Positions 19,211 to 26,906 of a DNA stretch of 64,000 nt are shown piece after piece. This DNA is from Paractinoplanes ovalisporus (GTDB lineage: Bacteria; Actinomycetota; Actinomycetes; Mycobacteriales; Micromonosporaceae). The translations under genes were made by a program, and so were the position numbers. The stretch spans positions 186,001 to 250,000 of the forward strand of contig NZ_JAENHP010000002.1 in the NCBI RefSeq assembly GCF_016834655.1, read 5' to 3'. The notes beneath the pieces are model-generated. The model ran no database searches, was not told the origin of the DNA, and was given only the letters and a program-made list of their open reading frames with translations. Within the stretch, counting starts at the first letter, position 1, and each line of letters starts with the position of its first letter.

Positions 19211-19824
19211 TGACCGACGTGGTGGTGCTCGACTACGGATCGGGCAATCTGCGGTCGGCGGAACGAGCCGTGGCCCGCACGGGCGTGAACGTCACCGTGA
19301 CGAGTGACCTCAACGCCGCGGCCGAGGCGGACGGCCTGGTCGTGCCGGGCGTGGGGGCCTACGCGGCGTGCATGGCCGGCATCGAGGAGATCGACGCCGG
19401 TCCGATGATCGCGGCCCGGGTCGCGGCCGGTCGCCCGGTGCTCGGCATCTGCGTGGGCATGCAGATCCTGTTCGAGGCCGGTGTCGAGCACGGCGTCGAG
19501 ACCAAGGGGCTGGGTCTGCTGCCCGGCGTGGTCAACCGGCTGACCGCCGAGCGCATCCCGCACATGGGCTGGAACACGGTCGACGTCGCCCCGGGCTCGC
19601 GGCTGTTCGACGGGTTGCCCGGTGACGCCCGGTTCTACTTCGTCCACTCGTACGCCGCCAACGACCTCGACGCGCTGCAGGACGCGAAGGTGACCACGGC
19701 CAGTCACGACCGGCCGTTCGCGGCGGCGGTCGAGGCCGGCCCGCTCAGCGCCGCCCAGTTCCACCCCGAGAAGTCGGGCGACGCGGGCTACGCGCTGCTG
19801 CGCAACTGGGTCTCCGGTCTGTAG
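19210..19824 (+). CDS. hisH: Imidazole glycerol phosphate synthase, glutaminase subunit
   Basis: HisH hydrolyses glutamine and channels ammonia to HisF. The 204-residue class I amidotransferase has VLDYGSGNLRSAERAV at the start, the nucleophile cysteine in GICVGMQILFE (about Cys83), and the His/Glu pair in AQFHPEKSG (about 182-184). ATG at 19210 is preferred to a GTG 12 bases earlier because it overlaps the stop of the small upstream gene. Its synthase partner, hisF, lies 3 kb downstream beyond an unrelated gene pair. Confidence 0.96.
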   Translation: MTDVVVLDYGSGNLRSAERAVARTGVNVTVTSDLNAAAEADGLVVPGVGAYAACMAGIEEIDAGPMIAARVAAGRPVLGICVGMQILFEAGVEHGVETKGLGLLPGVVNRLTAERIPHMGWNTVDVAPGSRLFDGLPGDARFYFVHSYAANDLDALQDAKVTTASHDRPFAAAVEAGPLSAAQFHPEKSGDAGYALLRNWVSGL

Positions 19825-19827
19825 GAC

Positions 19828-20148
19828 ATGTCGAAGGAGCGTGCACGGCGGCGCGAGGCACGCCTCGCCGTGCTGGAGAAGGAGAAGGCGGCCCGGGCCC
19901 GCAAGGTGGCGCGGCGTCAGCGCCGGCGTCAGCTGGTCCGGCGCCTGACCCCGACCACCCGTAACGCCGGGCGGCTGCATCGCCGCAGCCGGGGCGAGCG
20001 GCTCGGCATCCTGCTCGTGCCCGCGGTGGCCATCGCCGCGGTCTGGCTGTTCGTGCCCGAGATGTCGCTGCGGATCGTGCTCACCGCGGTGCTCGTTCTC
20101 GCCGCGCCGGCCCTCGTGGTCGTCGTCCTCGGCCGCAAGGCCGGCTGA
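19828..20148 (+). CDS. Basic small membrane protein in the his operon
   Basis: A 106-residue protein of unknown function. The first ~60 residues are exceptionally basic (ERARRREARLAV, ARARKVARRQRRRQLVRRL), followed by two hydrophobic helices at about residues 60-78 (LGILLVPAVAIAAVWLF) and 81-103. It looks like a tail-anchored or two-span membrane protein with an RNA- or lipid-binding cytosolic arm (inference). ATG at 19828 begins 3 bp after the hisH stop. Similar proteins occur at this position in other actinobacterial his operons. Its final codons (LGRKAG-stop) are echoed in the DNA that follows. Confidence 0.75.
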   Translation: MSKERARRREARLAVLEKEKAARARKVARRQRRRQLVRRLTPTTRNAGRLHRRSRGERLGILLVPAVAIAAVWLFVPEMSLRIVLTAVLVLAAPALVVVVLGRKAG

Positions 20149-20280
20149 GACTTCCTGTTGTGCGACCTTTGCCGGGCCGTGAGCGGGCTGACCTGACACC
20201 TGGGCCGGGCCGTGAGGCCTGCTCACCTGACACCGAGACCCGGGCTCGGCCGCGAGGCCGGCCGACACCGACACCTGGAG
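20128..20280 (+). repeat. Degenerate tail-echo repeats between the basic membrane protein gene and priA
   Basis: The gene ending CTCGGCCGCAAGGCCGGCTGA (20128-20148) is followed by three related segments near 20172, 20206 and 20246. The last reads CTCGGCCGCGAGGCCGGCC, 17 of 19 identical to the gene end. Intervening copies share the core GGGCCGTGAG followed by TGACCTGACACC or TCACCTGACACC. Period is about 35-40 bp and the copies are strongly diverged. Confidence 0.55.
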
Positions 20281-20289
20281 AAGAAGAAC

Positions 20290-21015
20290 ATGACGCTTGA
20301 GCTGCTGCCCGCCGTCGACGTCGCGGACGGTCAGGCCGTCCGCCTCGTGCAGGGCGCCGCCGGCTCCGAGACGGCCTACGGCGATCCGCTCGAGGCCGCG
20401 CTGGCCTGGCAGAACGACGGCGCCGAGTGGGTGCACCTGGTCGACCTCGACGCGGCGTTCGGGCGCGGCTCCAACGCCGAGCTGCTGGCCGGGGTGGTCG
20501 GCCGGCTCGACGTCAAGGTGGAGCTGTCCGGCGGGATCCGGGACGACGAGTCGCTGACCCGGGCCCTGGCCACCGGCTGCGCCCGGGTCAACATCGGCAC
20601 CGCCGCGCTCGAAGACCCGGAGTGGTGCGACCGGGTGGTGGCCGAGTACGGCGACCGCGTCGCGATCGGCCTCGACGTGCGCGGCCGCACCCTGTCGGCG
20701 CGCGGCTGGACCCGCGACGGCGGCGACCTGTACGAGGTGCTGGCCCGGCTCGACAAGGCGGGCGCGTCCCGCTACGTCGTCACCGACATCACCAAGGACG
20801 GCACCATGCGCGGTCCCAACCTCGACCTGCTGCGCGAGGTGTGCGCGGCCACCGACAAGCCGGTGATCGCCAGCGGTGGGGTGTCCACGCTGGACGACCT
20901 GCGGGCCCTGGCGACGCTGGAGCCGGTCGGGGTCGAGGGTGTGATCGCCGGAAAGGCGCTCTATGCGGGCGCGTTCACCGTGCGGCAGGCGCTGGACGTG
21001 CTCGCCCAGCCCTGA
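20290..21015 (+). CDS. priA: Bifunctional HisA/TrpF phosphoribosyl isomerase PriA
   Basis: A 241-residue beta-alpha barrel isomerase. It converts ProFAR to PRFAR in histidine synthesis, and in actinobacteria the same enzyme also isomerises phosphoribosyl anthranilate in tryptophan synthesis. Catalytic and phosphate-binding segments are [18 protein letters not shown] (Asp11 region), [41 protein letters not shown] (second catalytic Asp) and [13 protein letters not shown]. No trpF was found in this window, which fits dual use. ATG at 20290 follows GGAGAAGAAGAAC; the frame is open upstream only through repeat DNA. Confidence 0.95.
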   Translation: MTLELLPAVDVADGQAVRLVQGAAGSETAYGDPLEAALAWQNDGAEWVHLVDLDAAFGRGSNAELLAGVVGRLDVKVELSGGIRDDESLTRALATGCARVNIGTAALEDPEWCDRVVAEYGDRVAIGLDVRGRTLSARGWTRDGGDLYEVLARLDKAGASRYVVTDITKDGTMRGPNLDLLREVCAATDKPVIASGGVSTLDDLRALATLEPVGVEGVIAGKALYAGAFTVRQALDVLAQP

Positions 21016-21044
21016 CCGGTGGGTGCGGGGCGCGCGCGGCCGGC

Positions 21045-21131
21045 CGTTTCAACGCCGGTCGTGCGAGGCCGGCCGTTCTCGCGCCGGGCGTGCGTGGTCG
21101 GCTGATCTCACGCCGGGTGGGCCGAGCCGGC
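21045..21131 (-). repeat. 29-bp tail-echo repeats downstream of the LysR gene
   Basis: Read on the minus strand, the end of the LysR gene (CCACCCGGCGTGAGATCA, stop at 21108-21110) is followed by two further ~29-bp copies, 21102-21074 and 21073-21045, sharing GCCGRCC-CGCACG-CCGGCG-YGAGAACG or TTGAAACG, and a fragment beyond. The stop-codon position reads CGTGA, CGCGA and CGTTGA in the three copies. Confidence 0.6.
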
Positions 21132-22010
21132 TCTGACCCATGACTGGCGCAGGGCCTCCACCGCCGCCCCGATGGCGGGACGGGCGGCGGAGGCCTCGCG
21201 CCAGGCGACCACGACCCGGCGCTTCGGCTCGGGCGTCACGTGCACCACCCGTACGCCCGGGGGAAGCTCTTTTGATCGTGCGAGCCGGGGAATGACCGCG
21301 ACACCCAGCCCGGCCGCGATCAGGGTCAGCTGGGTCTCGAACTCGCCCACGTGGAAGTCGGGTTGCACGCCGGGGATCGCCCGCAGCAGCCACTGGTGGC
21401 AGACGTCGCCCGCCGGGGCCGCGATCCACCGCTCACCCAGGAGCTGGGAACGCGGCACCGTGTCACCGAACCGGTGGCCGCTCGGCACGATCAGGTCGGC
21501 CACGTCCCAGCCCAGCTCGACGTGGGCGACGCCGCTCGGATAGCGCAGCGCCACCTCGGGCCAGTCGTCGAGCACCGCCAGGTCGACGTGCCCCCGCTGC
21601 AGCACGTCGAGACCCTCGTGCGGGTTCACCTCGACCAGACCCGTGCTCAGCTGCGGGTGTTCCGAGGCGAGACGATGCAGCGCGTACGGGAGGAGGGCCC
21701 GGCAAGCCGTCGCGAACGCGGCCACCGTGAGCCGCCCGGTGACCGTGTCCCGGTGAGCGGCCAGCGCCGCTTCGGCCTCGTCGACGGTCGCGAGCACCTT
21801 CTCGGCGTGCCGGGCCAGCATCTGCCCGGCCTCGGTGAGCCGCAGCCGCCGCCCGTCCTTCTCGACGAGTGTGGTGCCGGTCTCGCGCTCGAGTTTCGAC
21901 AGCTGCTGCGAGACCGCGGACGGCGTGCAGTGCAGCGCCTCGCCCGCCGCCACAACGGTCTTGTAGCTGGCCACGGCGTGCAGGGCGCGCAGACGGCCCA
22001 GGTCGATCAT
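21108..22010 (-). CDS. LysR-family transcriptional regulator
   Basis: A 300-residue LysR-type regulator. The N-terminal winged helix-turn-helix spans residues ~3-62 (LGRLRALHAVASYKTV, CTPSAVSQQLSKLERETG, LVEKDGRRLRLTEAG), followed by the two-lobed effector-binding domain (about 90-290). It is divergent from the EamA transporter gene, the usual arrangement when a LysR protein controls a neighbouring exporter. ATG at 22010 has TAGCCT ending 6 nt upstream (leaderless), and that hexamer overlaps an inverted repeat typical of a LysR site, so autoregulation is likely. The effector, perhaps an amino acid or analogue, is unknown. Confidence 0.93.
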   Translation of the reverse strand: MIDLGRLRALHAVASYKTVVAAGEALHCTPSAVSQQLSKLERETGTTLVEKDGRRLRLTEAGQMLARHAEKVLATVDEAEAALAAHRDTVTGRLTVAAFATACRALLPYALHRLASEHPQLSTGLVEVNPHEGLDVLQRGHVDLAVLDDWPEVALRYPSGVAHVELGWDVADLIVPSGHRFGDTVPRSQLLGERWIAAPAGDVCHQWLLRAIPGVQPDFHVGEFETQLTLIAAGLGVAVIPRLARSKELPPGVRVVHVTPEPKRRVVVAWREASAARPAIGAAVEALRQSWVRAGSAHPA

Positions 22011-22016
22011 TCAGCC

Positions 22017-22037
22017 AGGCTACAACTTCGATGTAGC
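22017..22037. promoter_or_regulatory. LysR-type operator overlapping the regulator's -10 element
   Basis: GCTACA (22019-22024) and TGTAGC (22032-22037) form a perfect inverted repeat with a 7-nt spacer and contain the T-N11-A pattern of LysR sites. On the minus strand TAGCCT (22022-22017) ends 6 nt before the regulator ATG. Binding would occlude the lysR promoter and could activate the divergent EamA gene. Confidence 0.6.
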
Positions 22038-22064
22038 AGTATTCGATAGTGCTTAAGAGTCTCC

Positions 22065-22958
22065 GTGACCGACGCTGAGCGCATGAGACCACGGGACATC
22101 GGGCTGGCTGTCGCCGTCATGGCGATCTGGGGCTTCAACTTCGTCATGATCGAGACCGGCCTCGACCATTTCCCGCCGCTGCTCTTCAACGCGCTGCGCT
22201 TCACCCTGGCCGCGTTCCCGGCCGTGCTGTTCGTCGGCCGCCCGCAGGTGCCGTGGCGCTGGATCATCGCGGTCGGGCTGATCCTCGGTGTCACCAAGTT
22301 CTCGCTGCTGTTCGCGGGCATGGCGGCCGGGATGCCGGCCGGGCTGAGCTCGCTCGTGCTGCAGAGCCAGGCCGTCTTCACGGTGGTCTTCGCCGTGCTG
22401 CTGCTGCGCGAGCGGCCGCGCCCGGTGCAGATCACCGGCCTGCTGGTGGCGACCGCCGGGGTCGGCCTGGTGGCGACCCGCATGGGGGCCGCGTTCGGCG
22501 CCTTCCTGCTGATCGTCGGCGCCGCCGCCTGCTGGGGCCTGTCGAACATCGCCACCCGCAAGGCGTCCCCGCCCGACACGCTGCGCTTCATGGTGTGGGT
22601 GAGCGCCGTCGCGTCGGGCCCCCTGATCGTGCTGTCGTTGCTGGTCGACGGTCCCTCGGCCGACCTGGCGGCGGTGCGCTCGACCCCGGTCGACGCGTTG
22701 GTGGCGCTGCTCTACGTCGCCCTGATCTCGACCCTGGCCGGGTTCGCGGTCTGGGGCAACCTGCTCAACCGGTACGGGGCCTCGACCGTGGCGCCGTTCT
22801 CGATGCTGGTCCCGTTCTTCGGCATGGCCTCGGCCGCCGTCTTCCTGGGCGAGCGGATCCACGCCGTCGACGTCGCCGGGGGAGTGCTGGTGGTCGGCGG
22901 CATCCTGATCGGCCTACTGAAAAATCCCGTTCCGCGCCTGGTTAGGGTGGAGGCATGA
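22065..22958 (+). CDS. EamA (DMT) family transporter
   Basis: A 297-residue drug/metabolite transporter with two EamA repeats, about ten hydrophobic helices; residues ~8-140 form repeat one ([29 protein letters not shown]) and ~150-290 repeat two ([33 protein letters not shown]). Relatives of RhaT/YdcZ/EamA export amino acids and metabolites. The GTG at 22065 is used; an ATG at 22083 (MRPRDIG) is an equally possible start, and neither has a clear ribosome site. The TGA overlaps the hisF ATG (ATGA), so hisF can be translated from this gene's message. Confidence 0.9.
   Translation: MTDAERMRPRDIGLAVAVMAIWGFNFVMIETGLDHFPPLLFNALRFTLAAFPAVLFVGRPQVPWRWIIAVGLILGVTKFSLLFAGMAAGMPAGLSSLVLQSQAVFTVVFAVLLLRERPRPVQITGLLVATAGVGLVATRMGAAFGAFLLIVGAAACWGLSNIATRKASPPDTLRFMVWVSAVASGPLIVLSLLVDGPSADLAAVRSTPVDALVALLYVALISTLAGFAVWGNLLNRYGASTVAPFSMLVPFFGMASAAVFLGERIHAVDVAGGVLVVGGILIGLLKNPVPRLVRVEA
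22943..22948 (+). promoter_or_regulatory. -10-like TAGGGT inside the EamA gene, upstream of hisF
   Basis: TAGGGT ends 6 nt before the hisF ATG at 22955, giving hisF a possible leaderless promoter of its own. A GGAGG in the gap could alternatively act as ribosome site on the longer transcript. Confidence 0.4.
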
Positions 22959-23716
22959 CGGTTGCCGTACGCGTGATCCCCTGCCTCGACGTGGACGCGG
23001 GACGCGTCGTCAAGGGGGTCAACTTCGTCGACCTGCGCGACGCCGGTGACCCGGTCGAGCTGGCCGCGGCCTACGACCAGGCCGGGGCCGACGAGCTGAC
23101 CTTCCTCGACGTGACCGCCTCGTCCGACGACCGCGGCACGATGCTCGACGTGGTACGCCGTACGGCGGAATCGGTCTTCATCCCCCTGACCGTGGGCGGG
23201 GGCGTGCGCTCGGTCGGCAACGTCGACGTGCTGCTGCGGGCCGGCGCCGACAAGGTGGGCGTCAACACGGCGGCCATCGCCCGGCCCGAGCTGATCCGCG
23301 AGATCGCCGAGCGGTTCGGCAACCAGGTGCTGGTGCTCTCGCTCGACGTGCGGCGCTCCGCCGACCAGCCGAGCGGCTGGGAGGTCACCACACACGGCGG
23401 CCGGCGCAGCGCGGGCCTCGACGCGATCGAGTGGGCTTCGCGGGTCGCCGAGCTCGGCGCCGGGGAGATCCTGCTCAACTCGATGGACGCCGACGGCACG
23501 AAGGCCGGGTTTGACCTCGACCTGATCGCCGCCGTCCGCGCGGTGGTCGACATCCCGGTGATCGCAAGCGGCGGCGCCGGCGCGGTGGACCACTTCCCGC
23601 CCGCGGTGACCGCCGGAGCCGACGCGGTGCTGGCGGCCAGCGTCTTCCACTTCGGCGACCTGACCATCGGCGAGGTCAAGGAATCACTGCGCGAGGCCGG
23701 CAACCCCGTCCGCTGA
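22955..23716 (+). CDS. hisF: Imidazole glycerol phosphate synthase, cyclase subunit
   Basis: HisF uses ammonia from HisH to convert PRFAR to imidazoleglycerol phosphate and AICAR. The 253-residue beta-alpha barrel has the catalytic aspartates in [16 protein letters not shown] (about Asp12) and LSLDVRRS (about Asp131), with phosphate loops [10 protein letters not shown] and [10 protein letters not shown]. It overlaps the EamA stop (ATGA) and is separated from hisH-priA by the LysR/EamA pair. A short hairpin with a T run follows the stop. Confidence 0.96.
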   Translation: MTVAVRVIPCLDVDAGRVVKGVNFVDLRDAGDPVELAAAYDQAGADELTFLDVTASSDDRGTMLDVVRRTAESVFIPLTVGGGVRSVGNVDVLLRAGADKVGVNTAAIARPELIREIAERFGNQVLVLSLDVRRSADQPSGWEVTTHGGRRSAGLDAIEWASRVAELGAGEILLNSMDADGTKAGFDLDLIAAVRAVVDIPVIASGGAGAVDHFPPAVTAGADAVLAASVFHFGDLTIGEVKESLREAGNPVR

Positions 23717-23724
23717 CATCGGCC

Positions 23725-23744
23725 GTAGGCAGTTACCTACTTTT
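23725..23744 (+). terminator. Probable intrinsic terminator after hisF
   Basis: GTAGG (23725-23729), loop CAGTTA, CCTAC (23736-23740), then TTTT. The stem is short (5 bp) but the T run is placed correctly 9 bp after the hisF stop. Confidence 0.5.
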
Positions 23745-24103
23745 CCCGCCACCACCCCGACCCCCCGCCCAGGGGGAATGCCGTGAACCCTAGACCCACC
23801 GGCCGACAGTTCAGCGCGTTATCCACAGGCGCGACCCTTTACATTGACTGGGAATGTACTGAGAACCCGCCCCCAGTGGCATGGGTCACGTTCCGTGCAA
23901 AAGGGCCGAAACTTTCCGGCCGCCTGCCCAGTGGGCACGTTTCACGTCGTGAGACGGCGCGCAGCCGCGGTCGATAGACTTGGGGGAAGATCCCCGGTCG
24001 CGGTCGGTGCCGGGGCGGCACTAGCCCTCCCGCCGCCGGGCCAATACCCTCTGGTTACTCAGAAGTTAACTCCCCCGCAAAATACGGACATAAGGCGGCG
24101 CCG
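23745..24103. other. Gene-free region upstream of the acyl-CoA synthetase
   Basis: About 360 bp. It is less GC-rich than its surroundings around 23830-23870 (CCTTTACATTGACTGGGAAT) and around 24050-24090 (GGTTACTCAGAAGTTAACTC), suggesting promoter DNA, although no convincing -35/-10 pair can be fixed by eye. A short open frame at 23783-23977 has no ribosome site and lacks coding-like composition. Confidence 0.4.
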
Positions 24104-25927
24104 ATGGCAGTTGAGGTTCCCTACCGGTCGATCCCCGACATGTTCTTCAAGCGTGTGGCCGCCACTCCCAACGGCCAGGCGTTCGCCGTTCCGAACTCGG
24201 ACGACACGGGCATGGTCTGGTTCACGTGGGCGCAGGTCGGCGAGCGCGCATCGGCGATCGCGGCGGGCCTTCGCGACCTCGGCGTCGGTCTCGAGGACAG
24301 GGTGGCGATCCTCTCCGGCACCCGCTTCGAGTGGGTTCTGGCCGACCTCGGCATCAACTGCGCCGGCGCCGCCACCACCACGGTCTATCCGACGACCGAG
24401 CCCGAGGACGCCAGCTACATCATCTCCAACTCCGGCTCCAAGGTGCTGATCGCGGAAGACGCGAAGCAGGCCCTGAAGATCGCGGGAGTCGACACCGACG
24501 TCACCCACGTCGTGCTGATCGACGGGCCGGCCGACGCGGGGGCGACGCCGCCGCAGATGACGCTGGCCGAGCTCGAGGAGCGGGGCGCGGCCGTCCTGCG
24601 CGACCGTCCCACCCTCATCGACGAGGTGGTCGAGAGCATCGGCCCCGACAACCTCGCCACCCTCATCTACACCTCCGGCACCACCGGGCGGCCCAAGGGT
24701 GTGCAGCTGCTGCACGCGGGCTGGACCTGGGAGGGCGTCGCCCAGCAGGACCTCGGCCTGTTCGAGTCGACCGACCTGCAATATCTCTGGCTGCCGCTGT
24801 CCCACTCGTTCGGCAAGACGCTGCTCTGCGGCATCATCCACGTGGGCGTCCCGACGTACGTGGACGGCCGCGTCGACAAGCTGGTCGACATGCTCTCGGT
24901 GGTCCAGCCGACGCTGATGTGCGCCGCGCCCCGCATCTTCGAGAAGGTCTACAACAAGACCGTCACCACGGCCCTGTCCGGCAGCCCGGCCAAGGTCAAG
25001 ATCTTCCACTGGGCCGTCGCCACCGGCAAGCAGAAGGTCGAGCTCGAGCAGGCCGGCAAGCCCTTGCCGGGCGGCCTCAAGCTGAAATACGCGGTGGCCG
25101 AGCGTCTCGTGTTCTCGAAGCTGCAGACCCGTCTCGGCGGCCGGCTTCGGGTGCTGGTCAGCGGCTCGGCGCCGCTCAGCCGCGAGATCGCCGAGTTCTT
25201 CGCGGCGGCCAACCTTCCGATCATGGAGGGGTACGGCCTGACCGAGAGCAGCGCGGCCAACTTCGTGAACCGTCTCGACCGGCTCAAGATCGGTACGGTG
25301 GGCCTGCCGCTCGGTGACCTCGAATGCAAGATCGACTCGGACGGCGAGGTGCTGCTGCGCGGCAAGCCGGTCATGCGGGGCTACCACGACCTGCCCCAGG
25401 AGACCGCCGAGGCGTTCACCGAAGACGGCTTCCTGCGCACCGGCGACATCGGCGAGGTCGACCCGGACGGGTTCCTGCGCATCACCGACCGCAAGAAAGA
25501 CCTGGTCAAGACGTCGGGCGGCAAATACATCGCCCCCAGTGCGATCGAGGGCCAGTTCAAGGCGGTCTGCCCCTACACCTCGCAGGCGGTCGTGGTCGGC
25601 CAGGCCCGCAACTTCGTCACCATGCTGATCTCGCTCGACGAAGACGCGATCAAGGGCTGGGCGGCCGGTGGCCCGCTCGCCGGCAAGAGCTACGAAGAGA
25701 TCGTCGTCGCCCCCGAGACCGAGAAGATGGTCGAGGGCTACGTGGCCGAGCTCAACGCCAAGCTCAACCGCTGGGAGACGATCAAGAAGTTCGCGATCCT
25801 CCCGCGCGACCTCAGCATCGAGGCCGGCGAGATCACGCCCTCGATGAAGATCAAGCGGCGCTCGGTCGAGACCAACTTCTCCGAGCAGATCGACAAGATG
25901 TACGCGGGTTCCCTCGCGCAGATCTGA
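24104..25927 (+). CDS. AMP-forming long-chain acyl-CoA synthetase
   Basis: A 607-residue member of the ANL adenylating enzymes (FadD15-like), activating fatty acids to acyl-CoA through an acyl-AMP. The N-terminal domain (about 1-475) carries the P-loop-like signature LIYTSGTTGRPKGVQL, and YGLTESSAANFVNRL; the hinge and C-terminal domain carry RTGDIGEVDPDGFLRITDR, KDLVKTSGGKYIAPSAIE and the conserved lysine near SMKIKRRSVE. ATG at 24104 has AAGGCGG about 7 bp upstream. It is monocistronic, ending in a bidirectional terminator shared with the convergent SnoaL-like gene. Chain-length preference cannot be told from sequence. Confidence 0.94.
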   Translation: MAVEVPYRSIPDMFFKRVAATPNGQAFAVPNSDDTGMVWFTWAQVGERASAIAAGLRDLGVGLEDRVAILSGTRFEWVLADLGINCAGAATTTVYPTTEPEDASYIISNSGSKVLIAEDAKQALKIAGVDTDVTHVVLIDGPADAGATPPQMTLAELEERGAAVLRDRPTLIDEVVESIGPDNLATLIYTSGTTGRPKGVQLLHAGWTWEGVAQQDLGLFESTDLQYLWLPLSHSFGKTLLCGIIHVGVPTYVDGRVDKLVDMLSVVQPTLMCAAPRIFEKVYNKTVTTALSGSPAKVKIFHWAVATGKQKVELEQAGKPLPGGLKLKYAVAERLVFSKLQTRLGGRLRVLVSGSAPLSREIAEFFAAANLPIMEGYGLTESSAANFVNRLDRLKIGTVGLPLGDLECKIDSDGEVLLRGKPVMRGYHDLPQETAEAFTEDGFLRTGDIGEVDPDGFLRITDRKKDLVKTSGGKYIAPSAIEGQFKAVCPYTSQAVVVGQARNFVTMLISLDEDAIKGWAAGGPLAGKSYEEIVVAPETEKMVEGYVAELNAKLNRWETIKKFAILPRDLSIEAGEITPSMKIKRRSVETNFSEQIDKMYAGSLAQI

Positions 25928-25936
25928 GAAAACGCG

Positions 25937-25975
25937 AGAGCGGATCACCCCACGACAGTGGCGGTGATCCGCTCT
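25937..25975. terminator. Bidirectional terminator between acyl-CoA synthetase and SnoaL-like gene
   Basis: AGAGCGGATCACC (25937-25949) pairs perfectly with GGTGATCCGCTCT (25963-25975), a 13-bp stem with 13-nt loop, followed by TTT on the plus strand. The right arm lies inside the last codons of the convergent minus-strand gene. Confidence 0.75.
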
Positions 25976-26340
25976 TTGTCCGCCACCTGCTCGACGGCCG
26001 AGATCCACCCGGCCTCGTCGTCGAACGACAGATGGAACACGACGATGACGTGGCCCTCCGAAACCTCGACCAGCCCGGGTACGCCCTCCAGAAGCGCGAC
26101 GGCCTTGGTCTGCGCCCGCCCGTTGAACACCCCGGCCACCCCGGCCGCGCCGTTCACTACCGCCGTCGCCCCCAGTGTCACGGCGGCCGAGTCGGCCTGC
26201 AGCACCGCCTCGGGGTCGAGCAGCGCCAGCAGTCGGTCCAGCTGTCCGCCCTTCGCCGCGGCCAGGAACGACTCCGCGATCGCCCGCCGCCGGTTGACGT
26301 TTCCGACGTCCGGCGATGTGAGGCGCTGATTCTCGTTCAT
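25945..26340 (-). CDS. Stand-alone SnoaL-like domain resembling the C-terminus of ECF41/SigJ sigma factors
   Basis: A 131-residue protein with an NTF2/SnoaL fold. Its sequence pattern RRRAIAESFLAAAKGG, LLALLDPEAVLQADSAAV, NGAAGVAGVFNGRAQTKA follows the SnoaL_2 extension found fused to ECF41-type (SigJ-like) sigma factors, which regulates their activity, rather than polyketide cyclases. No sigma region 2 or 4 is present beside it. ATG at 26340 is chosen because AGGGGG lies 7 bp upstream; the frame is open nine codons further. A sigma-regulatory role in trans, or independent ligand binding, is inference. Confidence 0.75.
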   Translation of the reverse strand: MNENQRLTSPDVGNVNRRRAIAESFLAAAKGGQLDRLLALLDPEAVLQADSAAVTLGATAVVNGAAGVAGVFNGRAQTKAVALLEGVPGLVEVSEGHVIVVFHLSFDDEAGWISAVEQVADKERITATVVG

Positions 26341-26387
26341 CGTCAACCCCCTGTGTGACGGGACCACCGCGCCCCGTTTGCGCCCCG

Positions 26388-26393
26388 TAGGCT
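26388..26393 (+). promoter_or_regulatory. -10 hexamer TAGGCT, leaderless start of the flavin-domain gene
   Basis: TAGGCT ends 6 nt before the ATG at 26400, with no ribosome site in between. Confidence 0.6.
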
Positions 26394-26399
26394 ACGGCG

Positions 26400-26852
26400 A
26401 TGGCGGATGAGGCGCGGTCCAAAGAGCAGCGCAAGCGTGACGTCCTGGCGAGGCTGAGCGGTCCCGTGGCCGACGCGTGGATGGCCACGGCCGGCGGCGA
26501 CCAGCCCTATCTTGTGCCGCTCACCCTGGCATGGTTCCGGGAACGCCTCTTGATCGCCACCGGCCGTGACATGGCCACCGCCCGCAACATCATCGCGAGC
26601 GGCCGGGCCCGCATCGCCTTCGGCCCGACCCGCGACGTCATCATGGTCGACGCCACGCTCGAACGCAGCCTCCCGGTCACGCAGGCCGGCGAGGAGGGTG
26701 CGGCATACGCGGAGCAGAACGACTGGGATCCCCGTACGGCCGGAGACGCGTACGTCTTCCTGGTGATGCGCCCCGAGCGGGTGCTCGCGTGGCGCGAGGA
26801 GAACGAGCTGCGCGACCGCCTCCTCATGCGCGACGGCGTCTGGCTGGTCTGA
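26400..26852 (+). CDS. Pyridoxamine 5'-phosphate oxidase-fold flavin/F420-binding protein
   Basis: A 150-residue split-barrel protein of the PNPOx-like superfamily, which bind FMN, F420 or heme. Recognisable pattern: LSGPVADAWMATAGGDQPYLVPLTLAW, abbreviated here as DQPYLVPLTLAWFRERLL, followed by SGRARIAFGPTRDVIMVDAT and a C-terminal VMRPERVLAWREENEL. The cofactor and substrate are not determinable; relatives include nitroreductase-like and F420-dependent enzymes. The start at 26400 is supported by the leaderless -10. It is divergent from the SnoaL-like gene with about 60 bp between them. Confidence 0.85.
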   Translation: MADEARSKEQRKRDVLARLSGPVADAWMATAGGDQPYLVPLTLAWFRERLLIATGRDMATARNIIASGRARIAFGPTRDVIMVDATLERSLPVTQAGEEGAAYAEQNDWDPRTAGDAYVFLVMRPERVLAWREENELRDRLLMRDGVWLV

Positions 26853-26906
26853 GCCGCCGCGCGCGGTGCGGGAAAGCGCCAGGCTCCACGCGCGAGGAGG
26901 AACGCG

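Noticed and set aside
23783-23977. 65-codon ORF upstream of the acyl-CoA synthetase
   Set aside because: No ribosome site, no recognisable sequence, and base composition is not coding-like.
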